In this document: positions 25,909 through 34,703 of the stretch, in pieces
How positions within the stretch are numbered: the first letter of the stretch is position 1
Layout of the letters: each line of letters starts with the position of its first letter
DNA from: an uncultured Pontibacter sp.
GTDB lineage: Bacteria; Bacteroidota; Bacteroidia; Cytophagales; Hymenobacteraceae
Assembly (NCBI RefSeq): GCF_947499215.1
Contig: NZ_CANMNI010000001.1
Span: forward strand, 1,054,001 to 1,118,000
DNA: 64,000 nucleotides
Direction of reading: 5' to 3'
The notes under the pieces: generated by a model
The model's input: only the letters and a program-made list of their open reading frames with translations
Told to the model about the DNA's origin: nothing
The model's database searches: none
Translations under genes and position numbers: made by a program

Positions 25909-28900
25909 ATGCCACTGATACCCAGCCGCCATACCACCCAAAACCTAATACTTCAGGCCGAAAACCTCCTACAGGTGCTCACGCAGCTATACCCTGCTGA
26001 TCACGCGCTGTTGGTTACCTCCACTACCGGGGAGATTCTGGCCGCAAATCCCAGAGCCGAGGCCCTTTTCCGTCTCGAAGCGGGTGCGAACATAAGACCA
26101 CTGGTTGGCGACTTGTCCTCAGAGCAGGAGTTTACCTCCTTTACAGCCTCTTTGTCACACGGTAGCAAGGTTAAAGGAGAGATTAAGGATCGGAGCGGTA
26201 AAGAGCATATTTTTCAATGTCAGCAACTGCAATTCCAAGGCCATACCTTTCTGTGTTTCGATCTAGCTGAAAGCATCCAAACTGAAGCAGCGGACACCAG
26301 CTATCATAACGTGTTTGACGATAGCGCTGAACCGCTCTTTATTCTGGATCGCGATGGCAATTTCATTGACATTAACCAAAGCGGATTGGAGCTGGTAGGC
26401 TTCCAGAAACGGGATATCATTGGAAAATCGCTCTATAGACAATTCGAGCTAAACCTGTTTGAGCGGGTGGCGCTGCGCAACCAGTTGCATAGCACCCTGC
26501 AAGGCGAACCGCAACGGTTTGAGTGGTGGCTGCGCGAAACGGACCAAGAGCTTATGCCCGTTGAGATATCGCTTCGCCGGGGCACTTTCAACGGAGAAAC
26601 CGTGATATTCGGCTCTGCCAAAAACCTGTACGAGGCGGTGGGTGCCGAGCGCAATGTCCGCTTCCGTAACCATCAGTTGGAGTTTGTGAACCACCTGATC
26701 ACCAACCTCTCAGGCTCTGGTAGCCGGGAGGACGTGTTGCGCTATACCTTAGACGAGCTGCTTGATAAAAGTGACGTGATCGGAGGTGCCGTCTATACCT
26801 ATGACACCGCCGGTGAAAAGGTGCGTCTCTCCTACTCTACTGGTGTAGCTCCCGCCAAAGAGCTGCCTGCCTCCGTCGATATGCCGGCAGAACAGGCAGA
26901 GCAGCTGATCCATACAGACAAGCGCAAATCGTTGCAGCAGCTTATCACGTCAATGGAGAACCTGCTCGGGCAGCACCTGACCGTAGTGCCTGTCAGCACT
27001 GAGACGGGGCTCATTGCCCTCTTGCTGGTATGGCCCGGCCATGAGTCCAAAATTACACAGTCCTTTGTATCACTGCTCGACTTTATTGGCAGCGCCATAA
27101 GCAACTACATTGCCCAGCACGATCTGCAACTTAAACTCACCCATACCGAGGACAAGTACAAGATCATGTTCGAGTCTACCTACGATGCCATTCTCCTATT
27201 TCGGGACGGCATTGTGGTGGATTGTAACGAGAAGGCACTGCAGTATTTCCGCTGTAAGCGTGAGGACTTGGTAGGCTCATCCCCGGTAGAGTTTTCACCG
27301 GAGTATCAGCCAGACGGGTCGCTCTCATCAGAAAAGACGGCAAAGCTTATCGATCAGCTCATGAAGACGGGCCAGCCGATTACGGTGGAGTGGAAAAACC
27401 TGCGTAAAGACGGCACTCCGATGGACACGGAACTGAACCTCAATCGGGTCATGATAGATGGGGCCTATCATATCTTGGTATTTAAACGCGACATCACGCA
27501 GCAGAAACAGGTGCAGAGCGCCAAGCGCCGCGAAGACGTGGCCCGCGAGTCGATGTCGCACTTCCGTAGCTTTCTCGAGAAAGTTAACCTGATCTACTAC
27601 AGCTTGGATGTGAACGGCAACATCGCCTATGCCAACGACTATTTCCTGACTTATGTGGAGTACACCCGCGAGGAGCTTATCGGACAGAACTTTTATGAAT
27701 TACTAGTTCCAGAGGTTGACCGTGAGTCGAGATTGGCAGACTTCAAGAAATCGATAGAGACACGCCACCTCAACTCCTACTACGAGCGCGATATGATCAC
27801 CAAATCGGGCCAGATTAAAACGGTGCGCTGGAACTGTATGTTTGAGTACGGACCGGAGGGAGATCTGATCGGCCTGACGAGCGTGGGCAAAGACATGACC
27901 GACAAACGCATTGCGATGGAGGCCCTCAAAGACAACAAGATCCGTCTGCAGGACCTCTTCGACAATGCACACGACCTTATCCAGAATATCTCGGTTGACA
28001 ACAAGTTCATCTTTGTGAACAAGGCGTGGAAAGAGCGCTTGGGCTATACCGACCACGACATAGAATCGCTCACGCTTAACGACATTGTGCACCCCTACTA
28101 CAAAGCCAAGCTGATTTACCAGCTGCGCAACCTGTATAAGGGTGAGAATGTGAACAAGATGGAGACCGTGTTCCTGACCAAGGCCGGCAAACCGGTGCAC
28201 CTGATCGGATCCATTACCTGCAGCTGGCAGGACGGACGTCCGGTGGCTACCCGCGCTATCCTCCACGACATTACGGACCGCATCAAAGCCGAGCGCCTGC
28301 AGAAGGTATACTACAGTATCGCCAACTTGGCCATCAGCAGTAAAGACCTTAACTCACTTTACTCGGCCATACACCGAGAGCTGAGCAAGATCATTGAGAC
28401 ACGCAACATCTACATCGCGCTTTGCGACGACGAGCACCGCCATCTGCACTTCGCCTACCTTGTCGACCAATTTGTAGACAAAGCCGCCAAGGCGCAGATG
28501 CGGCGTCCATTCGCACGCGGCCTGTCAGAGCACATTATTGAGACGGGCAAACCACTTTACATGCAGAAAGCGGAGTTGCTGCAACTGGCCAAAGAGCAGG
28601 ATTTCACTATACACGGCGCCATTCCGGAGGTGATGCTATGCTCCCCACTGGCCATCGGAGACCGTATCATCGGGGTGATTACTTTGCAGGATTATCAAGA
28701 TCCGAACGCCTACGTGCACACTGATATCGAGATTCTGCACTTTATCTCCAACCAAGTGGCGCTTGCCATTGAGCGTAAGCGCAACGAAGAGCAGATCAAC
28801 AACCAGAACGCCCGACTCAACGCGATCTTCGAAAGCGGATCGCACCACATGTGGTCGCTTAACCGGCATTTTGAGCTTACTTCCTTTAATAGAAACTTCG

Positions 28901-31122
28901 CAGCCGCTTTCTTTGACCGCAGCGGACAGGAGTTAGAGCTTTTCACGCGGCTAAACGACGAGAATGTGGTGAGTTTCCACGAAAACTCATTTGAATTCTG
29001 GAAAGACAAGTACATCGAGGCCTTTAAAGGACATCCGCAACACTTTGAGGTGCACCTCCACAATCCGGAGGGATGGCGAGAGGTATACCTGAACCCAATC
29101 TATTTGGAGGACGGCAGCTTTGAGGAGATATCAGGTATAGCGCTCGACATAACAGACAAGAAACGGTCGCAGCTGGCGCTGGCTCAAAGCGAGGTGAAGT
29201 TCCGAAGCATCTTCGAATCCTTCCAAGACGTGTACTACCGCACCACCATGGGCGGCACGTTCGAGCTGGTCAGCCCGTCTATCCAAAACCTGATTGGCTA
29301 CACGGAGCAGGAGGTCCTCGCCATTTCGTCGGAGAGTCTGTATGCGAACATAGCTGATCGTGCCCTGATAAAAGAGAGAGTGCTGGAGCAGGAAAGCATA
29401 CGCGACTTTGAGATAGAAATGGTGTGCAAGGACGGTACCATCAAAACCGTACTGCTTGACGCCCGCCTCACCTACGACCAAGACGGCCAGCCAGCAGGTA
29501 TGGAAGGTGTGCTGCGCGATGTATCGGAACTGAAGCGCACCCAAGTGGCCCTGCTAAAAGCCAAGGAGGAAGCCGAAAATCTGCTCAAGGTGAAAACCCA
29601 GTTCTTGGCGAACATGAGCCACGAGTTGCGCACCCCTATGAACGGCATCATCGGCATGATCGACTTGCTGAGCCAGATCGTATCGGACGAGGAGCAGAAA
29701 GAGTACATTGATACACTGCGCAAATCATCGGATGCGCTACTGGCCATTTTGAACGATATTCTGGACCTCTCTAAGATGCAGGCCGGCAAACTGGTGCTGC
29801 ACGAGAGCGGCATGGATCTGCACGACACGCTCAACAAGATCCACTCCCTGTTTGCGAACAGGGCCCAGCAAAAAGACCTGCACTTCACGTATGCCATTAC
29901 GCCGAACACCCCGCGCTATGTGCTCACCGATGAGACGCGCTTTCTGCAGGTGCTCTCTAACCTGACCTCCAATGCTATTAAGTTCACGAATGAGGGCGAG
30001 GTAAGTATACACGTAGATGCGAAACCGCTTAAAAACGGAAAGGAATACATGCTGAAGGTACGCGTGAAAGACTCAGGTATAGGTATAACTGAAGCTGATC
30101 AGAAGCTGCTCTTCACGGACTTTACGCAGCTCGATAACTCTTCGACAAAAACCTTTGGCGGCACCGGACTCGGTCTGGCCATCTCCAAACAGCTGACCCA
30201 GCTGCTGGGCGGCGACATTGGGGTAGAGTCGAAGCCGAACGACGGAAGTACCTTCTGGTTTACCATAAAAGTGAAGCAAGCCAACAGCGAAGAGGTGGAA
30301 GCGCAGGTACAGCGCATGCAGCTGCAGAATGCAGAGGCCGAAGTGCTGGACTTTACGCCATACGTGCTGCTGGTAGATGATAACCAGATCAACCAGAAAG
30401 TGGCCTTTAAACTACTGGAGCGCTTAGGCTGCCGCACTGATGTGGCCTCCAATGGCTACGAGGCTATTGACCGTGCCCTTAATAACGGTTACGACATGGT
30501 GTTCATGGACATACAGATGCCGGAGATGGATGGCGTGACGGCCACTTCCATTCTAAAGGAAAAGCTAGGAGCCGACTGTCCGCCGGTAGTGGCCATGACA
30601 GCCTACTCTATGCGCGAAGACGCCGAGAAGTTCATGAGCCAAGGTATGGACGACTACATCTCCAAGCCTGTGAAGAGCAACGACCTGTATAAGGTGATCA
30701 TGAACTGGCACGCACGCAACTGGAAACGCGAAAACGCCGAGGGACTGGAAGCCAACCTGCCGGAAGACGCCGAAACCCAAGCGCAGCCCGTAATAGACGT
30801 GGCTATTGTGGAGCAATTGCGTGAGATTGGAGGAGATGACTTTACGAAGCAACTTTACAGCGAATTTGAGGTAGAGGCGGGCGAATTGCTTGAGGAGGCC
30901 AAAAAAGAGCTCGATGCACAACAATACAAAAGTATTTTAAGTACATTGCATCAACTAAAGGGAACCGGCTTCACGTTAGGTATCAATCAGGTGGCGGAGC
31001 TCGCCAAAATACTAGAGCACGACATCAAGCACGACCAATTCGAAAGCGTGGCCGACAACTTCTCTGAACTGTTGAAACAATACGAAAACTACCGCAAAAC
31101 TTATAAAGAGATCATTTTATAG
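25909..31122 (+). CDS. Large soluble hybrid histidine kinase (multi-PAS, GAF, HisKA, HATPase, REC, HPt)
   Basis: A 1737-residue phosphorelay protein with no membrane helix, so likely cytoplasmic. Domains by eye: PAS-like repeats at about 25-120, 131-245, 413-530, 550-670, 678-790, 965-1085 and 1095-1215; GAF-like domains at 255-400 and 800-955; HisKA at 1222-1290 with the phospho-accepting His in MSHELRTPMNG (about 1238); HATPase to about 1455 with GGTGLGLAISKQL; receiver at 1483-1600 with VLLVDDNQ and the target Asp in VFMDIQMPEMDG (about 1532); HPt at 1625-1735 with His near 1681 in LHQLKGTG. It is thus a complete His-Asp-His chain that could pass phosphate to the single receiver encoded next. 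What it senses is unknown. The downstream genes overlap or touch one another. Confidence 0.95.
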   Translation: MPLIPSRHTTQNLILQAENLLQVLTQLYPADHALLVTSTTGEILAANPRAEALFRLEAGANIRPLVGDLSSEQEFTSFTASLSHGSKVKGEIKDRSGKEHIFQCQQLQFQGHTFLCFDLAESIQTEAADTSYHNVFDDSAEPLFILDRDGNFIDINQSGLELVGFQKRDIIGKSLYRQFELNLFERVALRNQLHSTLQGEPQRFEWWLRETDQELMPVEISLRRGTFNGETVIFGSAKNLYEAVGAERNVRFRNHQLEFVNHLITNLSGSGSREDVLRYTLDELLDKSDVIGGAVYTYDTAGEKVRLSYSTGVAPAKELPASVDMPAEQAEQLIHTDKRKSLQQLITSMENLLGQHLTVVPVSTETGLIALLLVWPGHESKITQSFVSLLDFIGSAISNYIAQHDLQLKLTHTEDKYKIMFESTYDAILLFRDGIVVDCNEKALQYFRCKREDLVGSSPVEFSPEYQPDGSLSSEKTAKLIDQLMKTGQPITVEWKNLRKDGTPMDTELNLNRVMIDGAYHILVFKRDITQQKQVQSAKRREDVARESMSHFRSFLEKVNLIYYSLDVNGNIAYANDYFLTYVEYTREELIGQNFYELLVPEVDRESRLADFKKSIETRHLNSYYERDMITKSGQIKTVRWNCMFEYGPEGDLIGLTSVGKDMTDKRIAMEALKDNKIRLQDLFDNAHDLIQNISVDNKFIFVNKAWKERLGYTDHDIESLTLNDIVHPYYKAKLIYQLRNLYKGENVNKMETVFLTKAGKPVHLIGSITCSWQDGRPVATRAILHDITDRIKAERLQKVYYSIANLAISSKDLNSLYSAIHRELSKIIETRNIYIALCDDEHRHLHFAYLVDQFVDKAAKAQMRRPFARGLSEHIIETGKPLYMQKAELLQLAKEQDFTIHGAIPEVMLCSPLAIGDRIIGVITLQDYQDPNAYVHTDIEILHFISNQVALAIERKRNEEQINNQNARLNAIFESGSHHMWSLNRHFELTSFNRNFAAAFFDRSGQELELFTRLNDENVVSFHENSFEFWKDKYIEAFKGHPQHFEVHLHNPEGWREVYLNPIYLEDGSFEEISGIALDITDKKRSQLALAQSEVKFRSIFESFQDVYYRTTMGGTFELVSPSIQNLIGYTEQEVLAISSESLYANIADRALIKERVLEQESIRDFEIEMVCKDGTIKTVLLDARLTYDQDGQPAGMEGVLRDVSELKRTQVALLKAKEEAENLLKVKTQFLANMSHELRTPMNGIIGMIDLLSQIVSDEEQKEYIDTLRKSSDALLAILNDILDLSKMQAGKLVLHESGMDLHDTLNKIHSLFANRAQQKDLHFTYAITPNTPRYVLTDETRFLQVLSNLTSNAIKFTNEGEVSIHVDAKPLKNGKEYMLKVRVKDSGIGITEADQKLLFTDFTQLDNSSTKTFGGTGLGLAISKQLTQLLGGDIGVESKPNDGSTFWFTIKVKQANSEEVEAQVQRMQLQNAEAEVLDFTPYVLLVDDNQINQKVAFKLLERLGCRTDVASNGYEAIDRALNNGYDMVFMDIQMPEMDGVTATSILKEKLGADCPPVVAMTAYSMREDAEKFMSQGMDDYISKPVKSNDLYKVIMNWHARNWKRENAEGLEANLPEDAETQAQPVIDVAIVEQLREIGGDDFTKQLYSEFEVEAGELLEEAKKELDAQQYKSILSTLHQLKGTGFTLGINQVAELAKILEHDIKHDQFESVADNFSELLKQYENYRKTYKEIIL

Positions 31123-31133
31123 TTTATAAACCT

Positions 31134-31517
31134 ATGGCAGAAAACAAGACCATCCTGATTGCAGAAGACAGTTCTGTGATCCTGAACCTGACGAAGAAAA
31201 TTCTAGAGCTTCAGAACTACAAGATCCTGACCGCCAAGAATGGCAGTGAAGTGATCAAACAGGTGGAGAACAATAAGATCGATGCGATCCTTATGGACCT
31301 TAACATTCCGATAAAAAACGGCATGGAGTGTTCTAAAGAGATCCGTGCGCATAAAGACGAGCAAATCGCTAACATTCCGATCATCGCGGTAACTGGCAAC
31401 GCTAACAACTACACCATGGAAGACTTCAAGGAGGTGGGCATTAACGAGTACCTGCCAAAGCCGCTTGATTTCGACATGCTGGTACAGACCGTAAAGAAGC
31501 ACACCGGAGAGTTGTAA
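31134..31517 (+). CDS. Single-domain response regulator (receiver only)
   Basis: 127-residue receiver with no output domain. Key residues are Glu11/Asp12, phospho-acceptor Asp55 (ILMDLNIP), switch Thr87 (AVTGN) and Lys109 (YLPKPLD). It is encoded 11 bases after the hybrid kinase and is the natural acceptor of phosphate from that kinase's HPt domain. Such lone receivers act as shuttles or by binding other proteins; the target is not visible here. Confidence 0.93.
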   Translation: MAENKTILIAEDSSVILNLTKKILELQNYKILTAKNGSEVIKQVENNKIDAILMDLNIPIKNGMECSKEIRAHKDEQIANIPIIAVTGNANNYTMEDFKEVGINEYLPKPLDFDMLVQTVKKHTGEL

Positions 31518-31793
31518 ATGGAACTGAAGTACACGCGGCCATTTTTAAATAAGTTGGAGGATATTTTTGCGGAGTCGGATTTTGTGCTGCGCTACGAGAA
31601 GGGCAATTTTAAAGCGGGTTACTGTGTATTGAAGGATATGAAAGTAGCCGTCGTGAACAAATATTTCAGCCTTGAGGGCAAAATAAACTGCCTTTACGAC
31701 ATTCTGAGAACTATTACGTTGGATGAGAGTCTGCTGAGCGAAAAGAACAGGCAGCTTTACCAAAACATCTGCAATCAGGAAAGATCCAATTGA
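31518..31793 (+). CDS. Conserved-looking small hypothetical protein (91 residues)
   Basis: I do not recognise it. It begins directly after the receiver's stop codon with no gap, and its TGA stop overlaps the TTG start of the next gene by four bases, so it is surely translated with its neighbours. It appears soluble, with an early ELKYTRPFLNKLEDIF segment and a helical end (LLSEKNRQLYQNICNQERSN). Conserved tight linkage is its only functional clue. Confidence 0.75.
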   Translation: MELKYTRPFLNKLEDIFAESDFVLRYEKGNFKAGYCVLKDMKVAVVNKYFSLEGKINCLYDILRTITLDESLLSEKNRQLYQNICNQERSN

Positions 31794-32551
31794 AAGTAAC
31801 GCTTTTAGGCACCGGCACTTCGCAGGGCGTCCCCGTTATCGGGTGCTCCTGCGAAGTGTGCCGCTCTGTCGATTATCGGGACAAGCGCCTTCGGGTGTCT
31901 GTGCACATGCAGGTGGATGGCAAGAGCTTTATCATCGACTCTGGCCCTGATTTCCGGCAACAGGTGCTGCGTGAGCGCATTCGCACGCTCGATGCGCTAG
32001 TGTTTACGCACGAGCACAAAGACCACACCGCCGGTCTCGATGACATTCGTGCCTATAATTTCTCGCAGCACAAAGACATGCCGCTCTATGGCGAGGAGCG
32101 CGTACTTGAGCAGCTAAAGCGGGAGTTTGCCTACATCTTCTCAGGTATACAGTATCCGGGCATCCCCCGTGTAGAGCTTCATCCAATCACAGAAGAGCCG
32201 TTCGAGATCGAGGGCGTGCCTTTTATACCTATCCGGGTAAAGCATTACAAACTTCCCGTGATGGGTTATCGGGTGGGCGACTTCACCTACATTACCGATG
32301 CCAACTACATTGCTGAATCCGAGAAAGAAAAAGTGCGCGGTTCTAAAGTGATCGTGCTCAATGCCCTGCGCCAAGAGCCGCATATTTCGCACTTCTCGCT
32401 GCAGGAGGCCATCGACCTGCTCGAAGACCTGCAGCCGGAGCGCGCCTACCTCACCCACATCAGCCACCTGCTAGGCCTCCACCGCGAAGTAGAACTCACC
32501 CTCCCCGATTTTATCCGACTCGGCTACGACGGTCTTCAGTTTGAGGTATAA
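31790..32551 (+). CDS. Metallo-beta-lactamase-fold hydrolase (PhnP/RNase Z-like group)
   Basis: Zinc hydrolase with HEHKDH (His74, His76, Asp78, His79), preceded by the group motif GTGTSQGVPVIGCSCEVCRS with a Cys trio. The start domain matches PhnP-like cyclic phosphodiesterases, so a small phosphoester is a likely substrate. The start codon is TTG at 31790, overlapping the upstream stop as TTGA; no ATG fits. It ends one base before the NFACT gene's ATG (TAAATG). Confidence 0.85.
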   Translation: MKVTLLGTGTSQGVPVIGCSCEVCRSVDYRDKRLRVSVHMQVDGKSFIIDSGPDFRQQVLRERIRTLDALVFTHEHKDHTAGLDDIRAYNFSQHKDMPLYGEERVLEQLKREFAYIFSGIQYPGIPRVELHPITEEPFEIEGVPFIPIRVKHYKLPVMGYRVGDFTYITDANYIAESEKEKVRGSKVIVLNALRQEPHISHFSLQEAIDLLEDLQPERAYLTHISHLLGLHREVELTLPDFIRLGYDGLQFEV

Positions 32552-34126
32552 ATGCACCAGAACTACTACTTTTTACGGCAACTTACCGAGCAACTGCAGT
32601 CGCGGTTGGAAGGTATGGAGGTTGCAACCTGTTTCAGCCAGAACAAGGACGAACTGGTTATCGGCTTTGTGTCAAGCGACGGGCAGGAGCTTTACATACG
32701 GGCCATGCTTACCGCTCACTTTTCATCCCTATCCTTCCCCACCGAGTTCAAGCGCGCGCGCGCCAACACCGTCAACCTTTTCGCTGAACTGATCGGGGAG
32801 AAAGTGCTGGATGTGGTGCAGCATCTGAATGAGCGCAGCTTCTACCTGCGACTCAGCAACGACTATATTTTCCTGTTCAAACTATTTGGCAATCGCTCCA
32901 ATATCGTGCTATTTCAGGGCACAGAGCCACTCAAGATTTTCCATAAGAAGTTCGGAGCTGATCTGGAGCTTGACCCGCTGAAGATGGACCGACCCATCCG
33001 CCAGAATTTCGAGACATTTGCGGCGGCAGAGGGCAATCTCAAAAAAGTATACCCCACTTTTGGCGACCTGCCCGCGCTATACCTAGCGGAGCGACATTAC
33101 AGTACACTAGCGCTGGAAGACAAATGGGAACTGGTACAGGAGATGCTGGAAAAACTCGAAGCGCCGGAGGCTTACTACCTCATCCGATTGGAAGGCAAGC
33201 TGCGCCTTTCGCTGCTCGAGATTGGTGAAGTGGTGCAGGTATACGACAATCCAATGGAGTCCCTGAATGCCTTTACGCGCTACTACCTGAGCGAAACGGG
33301 CTTTGAGCGGCTGTATGAGCAAACCAAACAGCAACTTCTCAAGAAACAGCGGGCCACGCAGGCTATACTGGAGCAGACGGAGAGCCGGCTGTATGAGCTG
33401 CGCCACGGCCGCTCTTACTCCCAGATCGCAGACATCTTGATGGCGAACCTGACCAACATACCGCCGCGTGCCACCGAAGTGGAACTCTACGACTTCTATA
33501 CCGACCGCCAACGAAAGTTCAAGCTCAAAGCCACCGAGACACCTCAAAAACAGGCAGAGCGCCTTTACCGCAAGGCAAAGAAACAACATGTGGAAGTAAG
33601 TCAGCTGGAAGAGCGGCAGGAACGCAAACTGGAAGAAGCCATTATGTTGGAAGACGCGCTGCAGGCGCTGGAGGAAGTAAAAACTTATAAGGCCTTCAAG
33701 CCATACCTGAAAGAGTACGCCCACCTGCTCAGCACGCGGCAGCAGGCACAACAGGAGGCACCTTTCCGCTTATTTGAAACTGAAGGATTTAAGATACTGG
33801 TCGGGAAGAGTGCCCAGAATAACGATCTGCTCACCCAGCGCCATACCTATAAAGAGGATATCTGGCTGCACGCAAAAGACGTGTCGGGCTCGCATGTGGT
33901 GATCAAACACCAAGCCGGTAAAACCATACCTGCCACCGTGCTTGAAAAAGCAGCCCAACTGGCCGCCTACTACAGCAAGCGCAAAAGCGACTCCCTTTGC
34001 CCTGTACTATACACCCCTAAGAAATGGGTGCGTAAACCCAAAGGCGCCCCCGCCGGCGCTGTAGTCGTGGAGCGGGAGCAGGTGATGCTGGTCAAGCCCG
34101 AGAATCCGTTTGAGAAGAAGGTATAG
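32552..34126 (+). CDS. NFACT family protein (RqcH/Rqc2 homologue)
   Basis: Relative of RqcH/Rqc2, which bind stalled 50S-peptidyl-tRNA complexes and add C-terminal tails in ribosome quality control; older papers called some members fibronectin-binding. The N-terminal domain (to about residue 175) shows LFGNRSNIVLF, a central coiled-coil region spans about 255-385, and the C-terminal NFACT-R domain has DIWLHAKDVSGSHVVI and KWVRKPKGAPAGAVVV. In B. subtilis RqcH an Asp-Arg pair needed for alanine tailing precedes the GRHSNI-like motif; I do not see it in the equivalent place here (sequence there is NERSFYLRLSNDYIF), but this is from memory without alignment. The length of 524 is a little short for the family. 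Confidence 0.9.
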   Translation: MHQNYYFLRQLTEQLQSRLEGMEVATCFSQNKDELVIGFVSSDGQELYIRAMLTAHFSSLSFPTEFKRARANTVNLFAELIGEKVLDVVQHLNERSFYLRLSNDYIFLFKLFGNRSNIVLFQGTEPLKIFHKKFGADLELDPLKMDRPIRQNFETFAAAEGNLKKVYPTFGDLPALYLAERHYSTLALEDKWELVQEMLEKLEAPEAYYLIRLEGKLRLSLLEIGEVVQVYDNPMESLNAFTRYYLSETGFERLYEQTKQQLLKKQRATQAILEQTESRLYELRHGRSYSQIADILMANLTNIPPRATEVELYDFYTDRQRKFKLKATETPQKQAERLYRKAKKQHVEVSQLEERQERKLEEAIMLEDALQALEEVKTYKAFKPYLKEYAHLLSTRQQAQQEAPFRLFETEGFKILVGKSAQNNDLLTQRHTYKEDIWLHAKDVSGSHVVIKHQAGKTIPATVLEKAAQLAAYYSKRKSDSLCPVLYTPKKWVRKPKGAPAGAVVVEREQVMLVKPENPFEKKV

Positions 34127-34480
34127 GACGTTAGTCAGACAGATATACAGAATTAGTATGCTGAAGAAAATTCTGCCAATGCGTCAAGCATAGCATCAAG
34201 CCACAAGACACGCATAGATATAAGACAGGTGAGGTTAGTACTTTCCCTCAGACAATTTCAAACCTGCTAACCCCCTAGCCTTTTTTTAAGGAGACCATTC
34301 AAAAACGAGTTATACCATTTTAAATAACACTTAATCAATAACTTACAAGCTTATTCGTGACCAAATTCCATTTATTGTTTCAGGTCACTGATTAGCTCAC
34401 TGCTGGATAGGAAAAAGGAGCAATAAAACAGGCTTTAAAAACAAAAAAGCCCCGTTCAGTTAAGAACAGAGCTTTTGATG
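34127..34480. other. Intergenic region ending in the tRNA-Leu terminator
   Basis: About 300 bases without a gene. An inverted repeat of CAGAATT (34148) and AATTCTG (34169) lies after the NFACT gene but has no T run. Near the right end, minus-strand hairpin arms CTGTTC and GAACGG (about 34450-34470) followed by a T run form the terminator of tRNA-Leu. Confidence 0.5.
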
Positions 34481-34562
34481 TGCGCGCGGGGAGATTCGAA
34501 CTCCCACACCCGAAGGCACCACCCCCTCAAGATGGCGTGTCTACCAATTTCACCACGTGCGC
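34481..34562 (-). tRNA. tRNA-Leu (anticodon GAG)
   Basis: Class II tRNA with a long variable arm. The anticodon stem pairs CCATC with GGTGG around loop TTGAGGG, giving anticodon GAG. The T arm is GGGAG-TTCGAAT-CTCCC, the D arm GTGGTGAAATTGGTAGAC. The acceptor stem pairs except for one A-C mismatch at the fifth position. CCA is not encoded. The promoter lies at 34578-34608. Confidence 0.95.
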
Positions 34563-34577
34563 AGGTAAATAGGTTTG

Positions 34578-34608
34578 CAAAAGTATACAGCAGAGTCGAG
34601 AATTGCAA
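34578..34608 (-). promoter_or_regulatory. Promoter of tRNA-Leu (TTG-N20-TACTTTTG)
   Basis: Minus strand: TTG at 34606-34608, then 20 bases, then TACTTTTG at 34578-34585. It is 16 bases ahead of the tRNA 5' end. Spacing and core agree with the Bacteroidota sigma-ABfr consensus. Confidence 0.85.
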
Positions 34609-34703
34609 CAGCCAAACCCCGCTTAGAACGTTTTTTTCATGCAAGACAGACTGTTCTATACTTCCTTCCCTTAAAACCTTAGACTAACTCAGCACAAAGT
34701 CAA

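Noticed and set aside
34456..34644. 62-residue frame across tRNA-Leu
   Set aside because: Overlaps a tRNA gene and its promoter completely.
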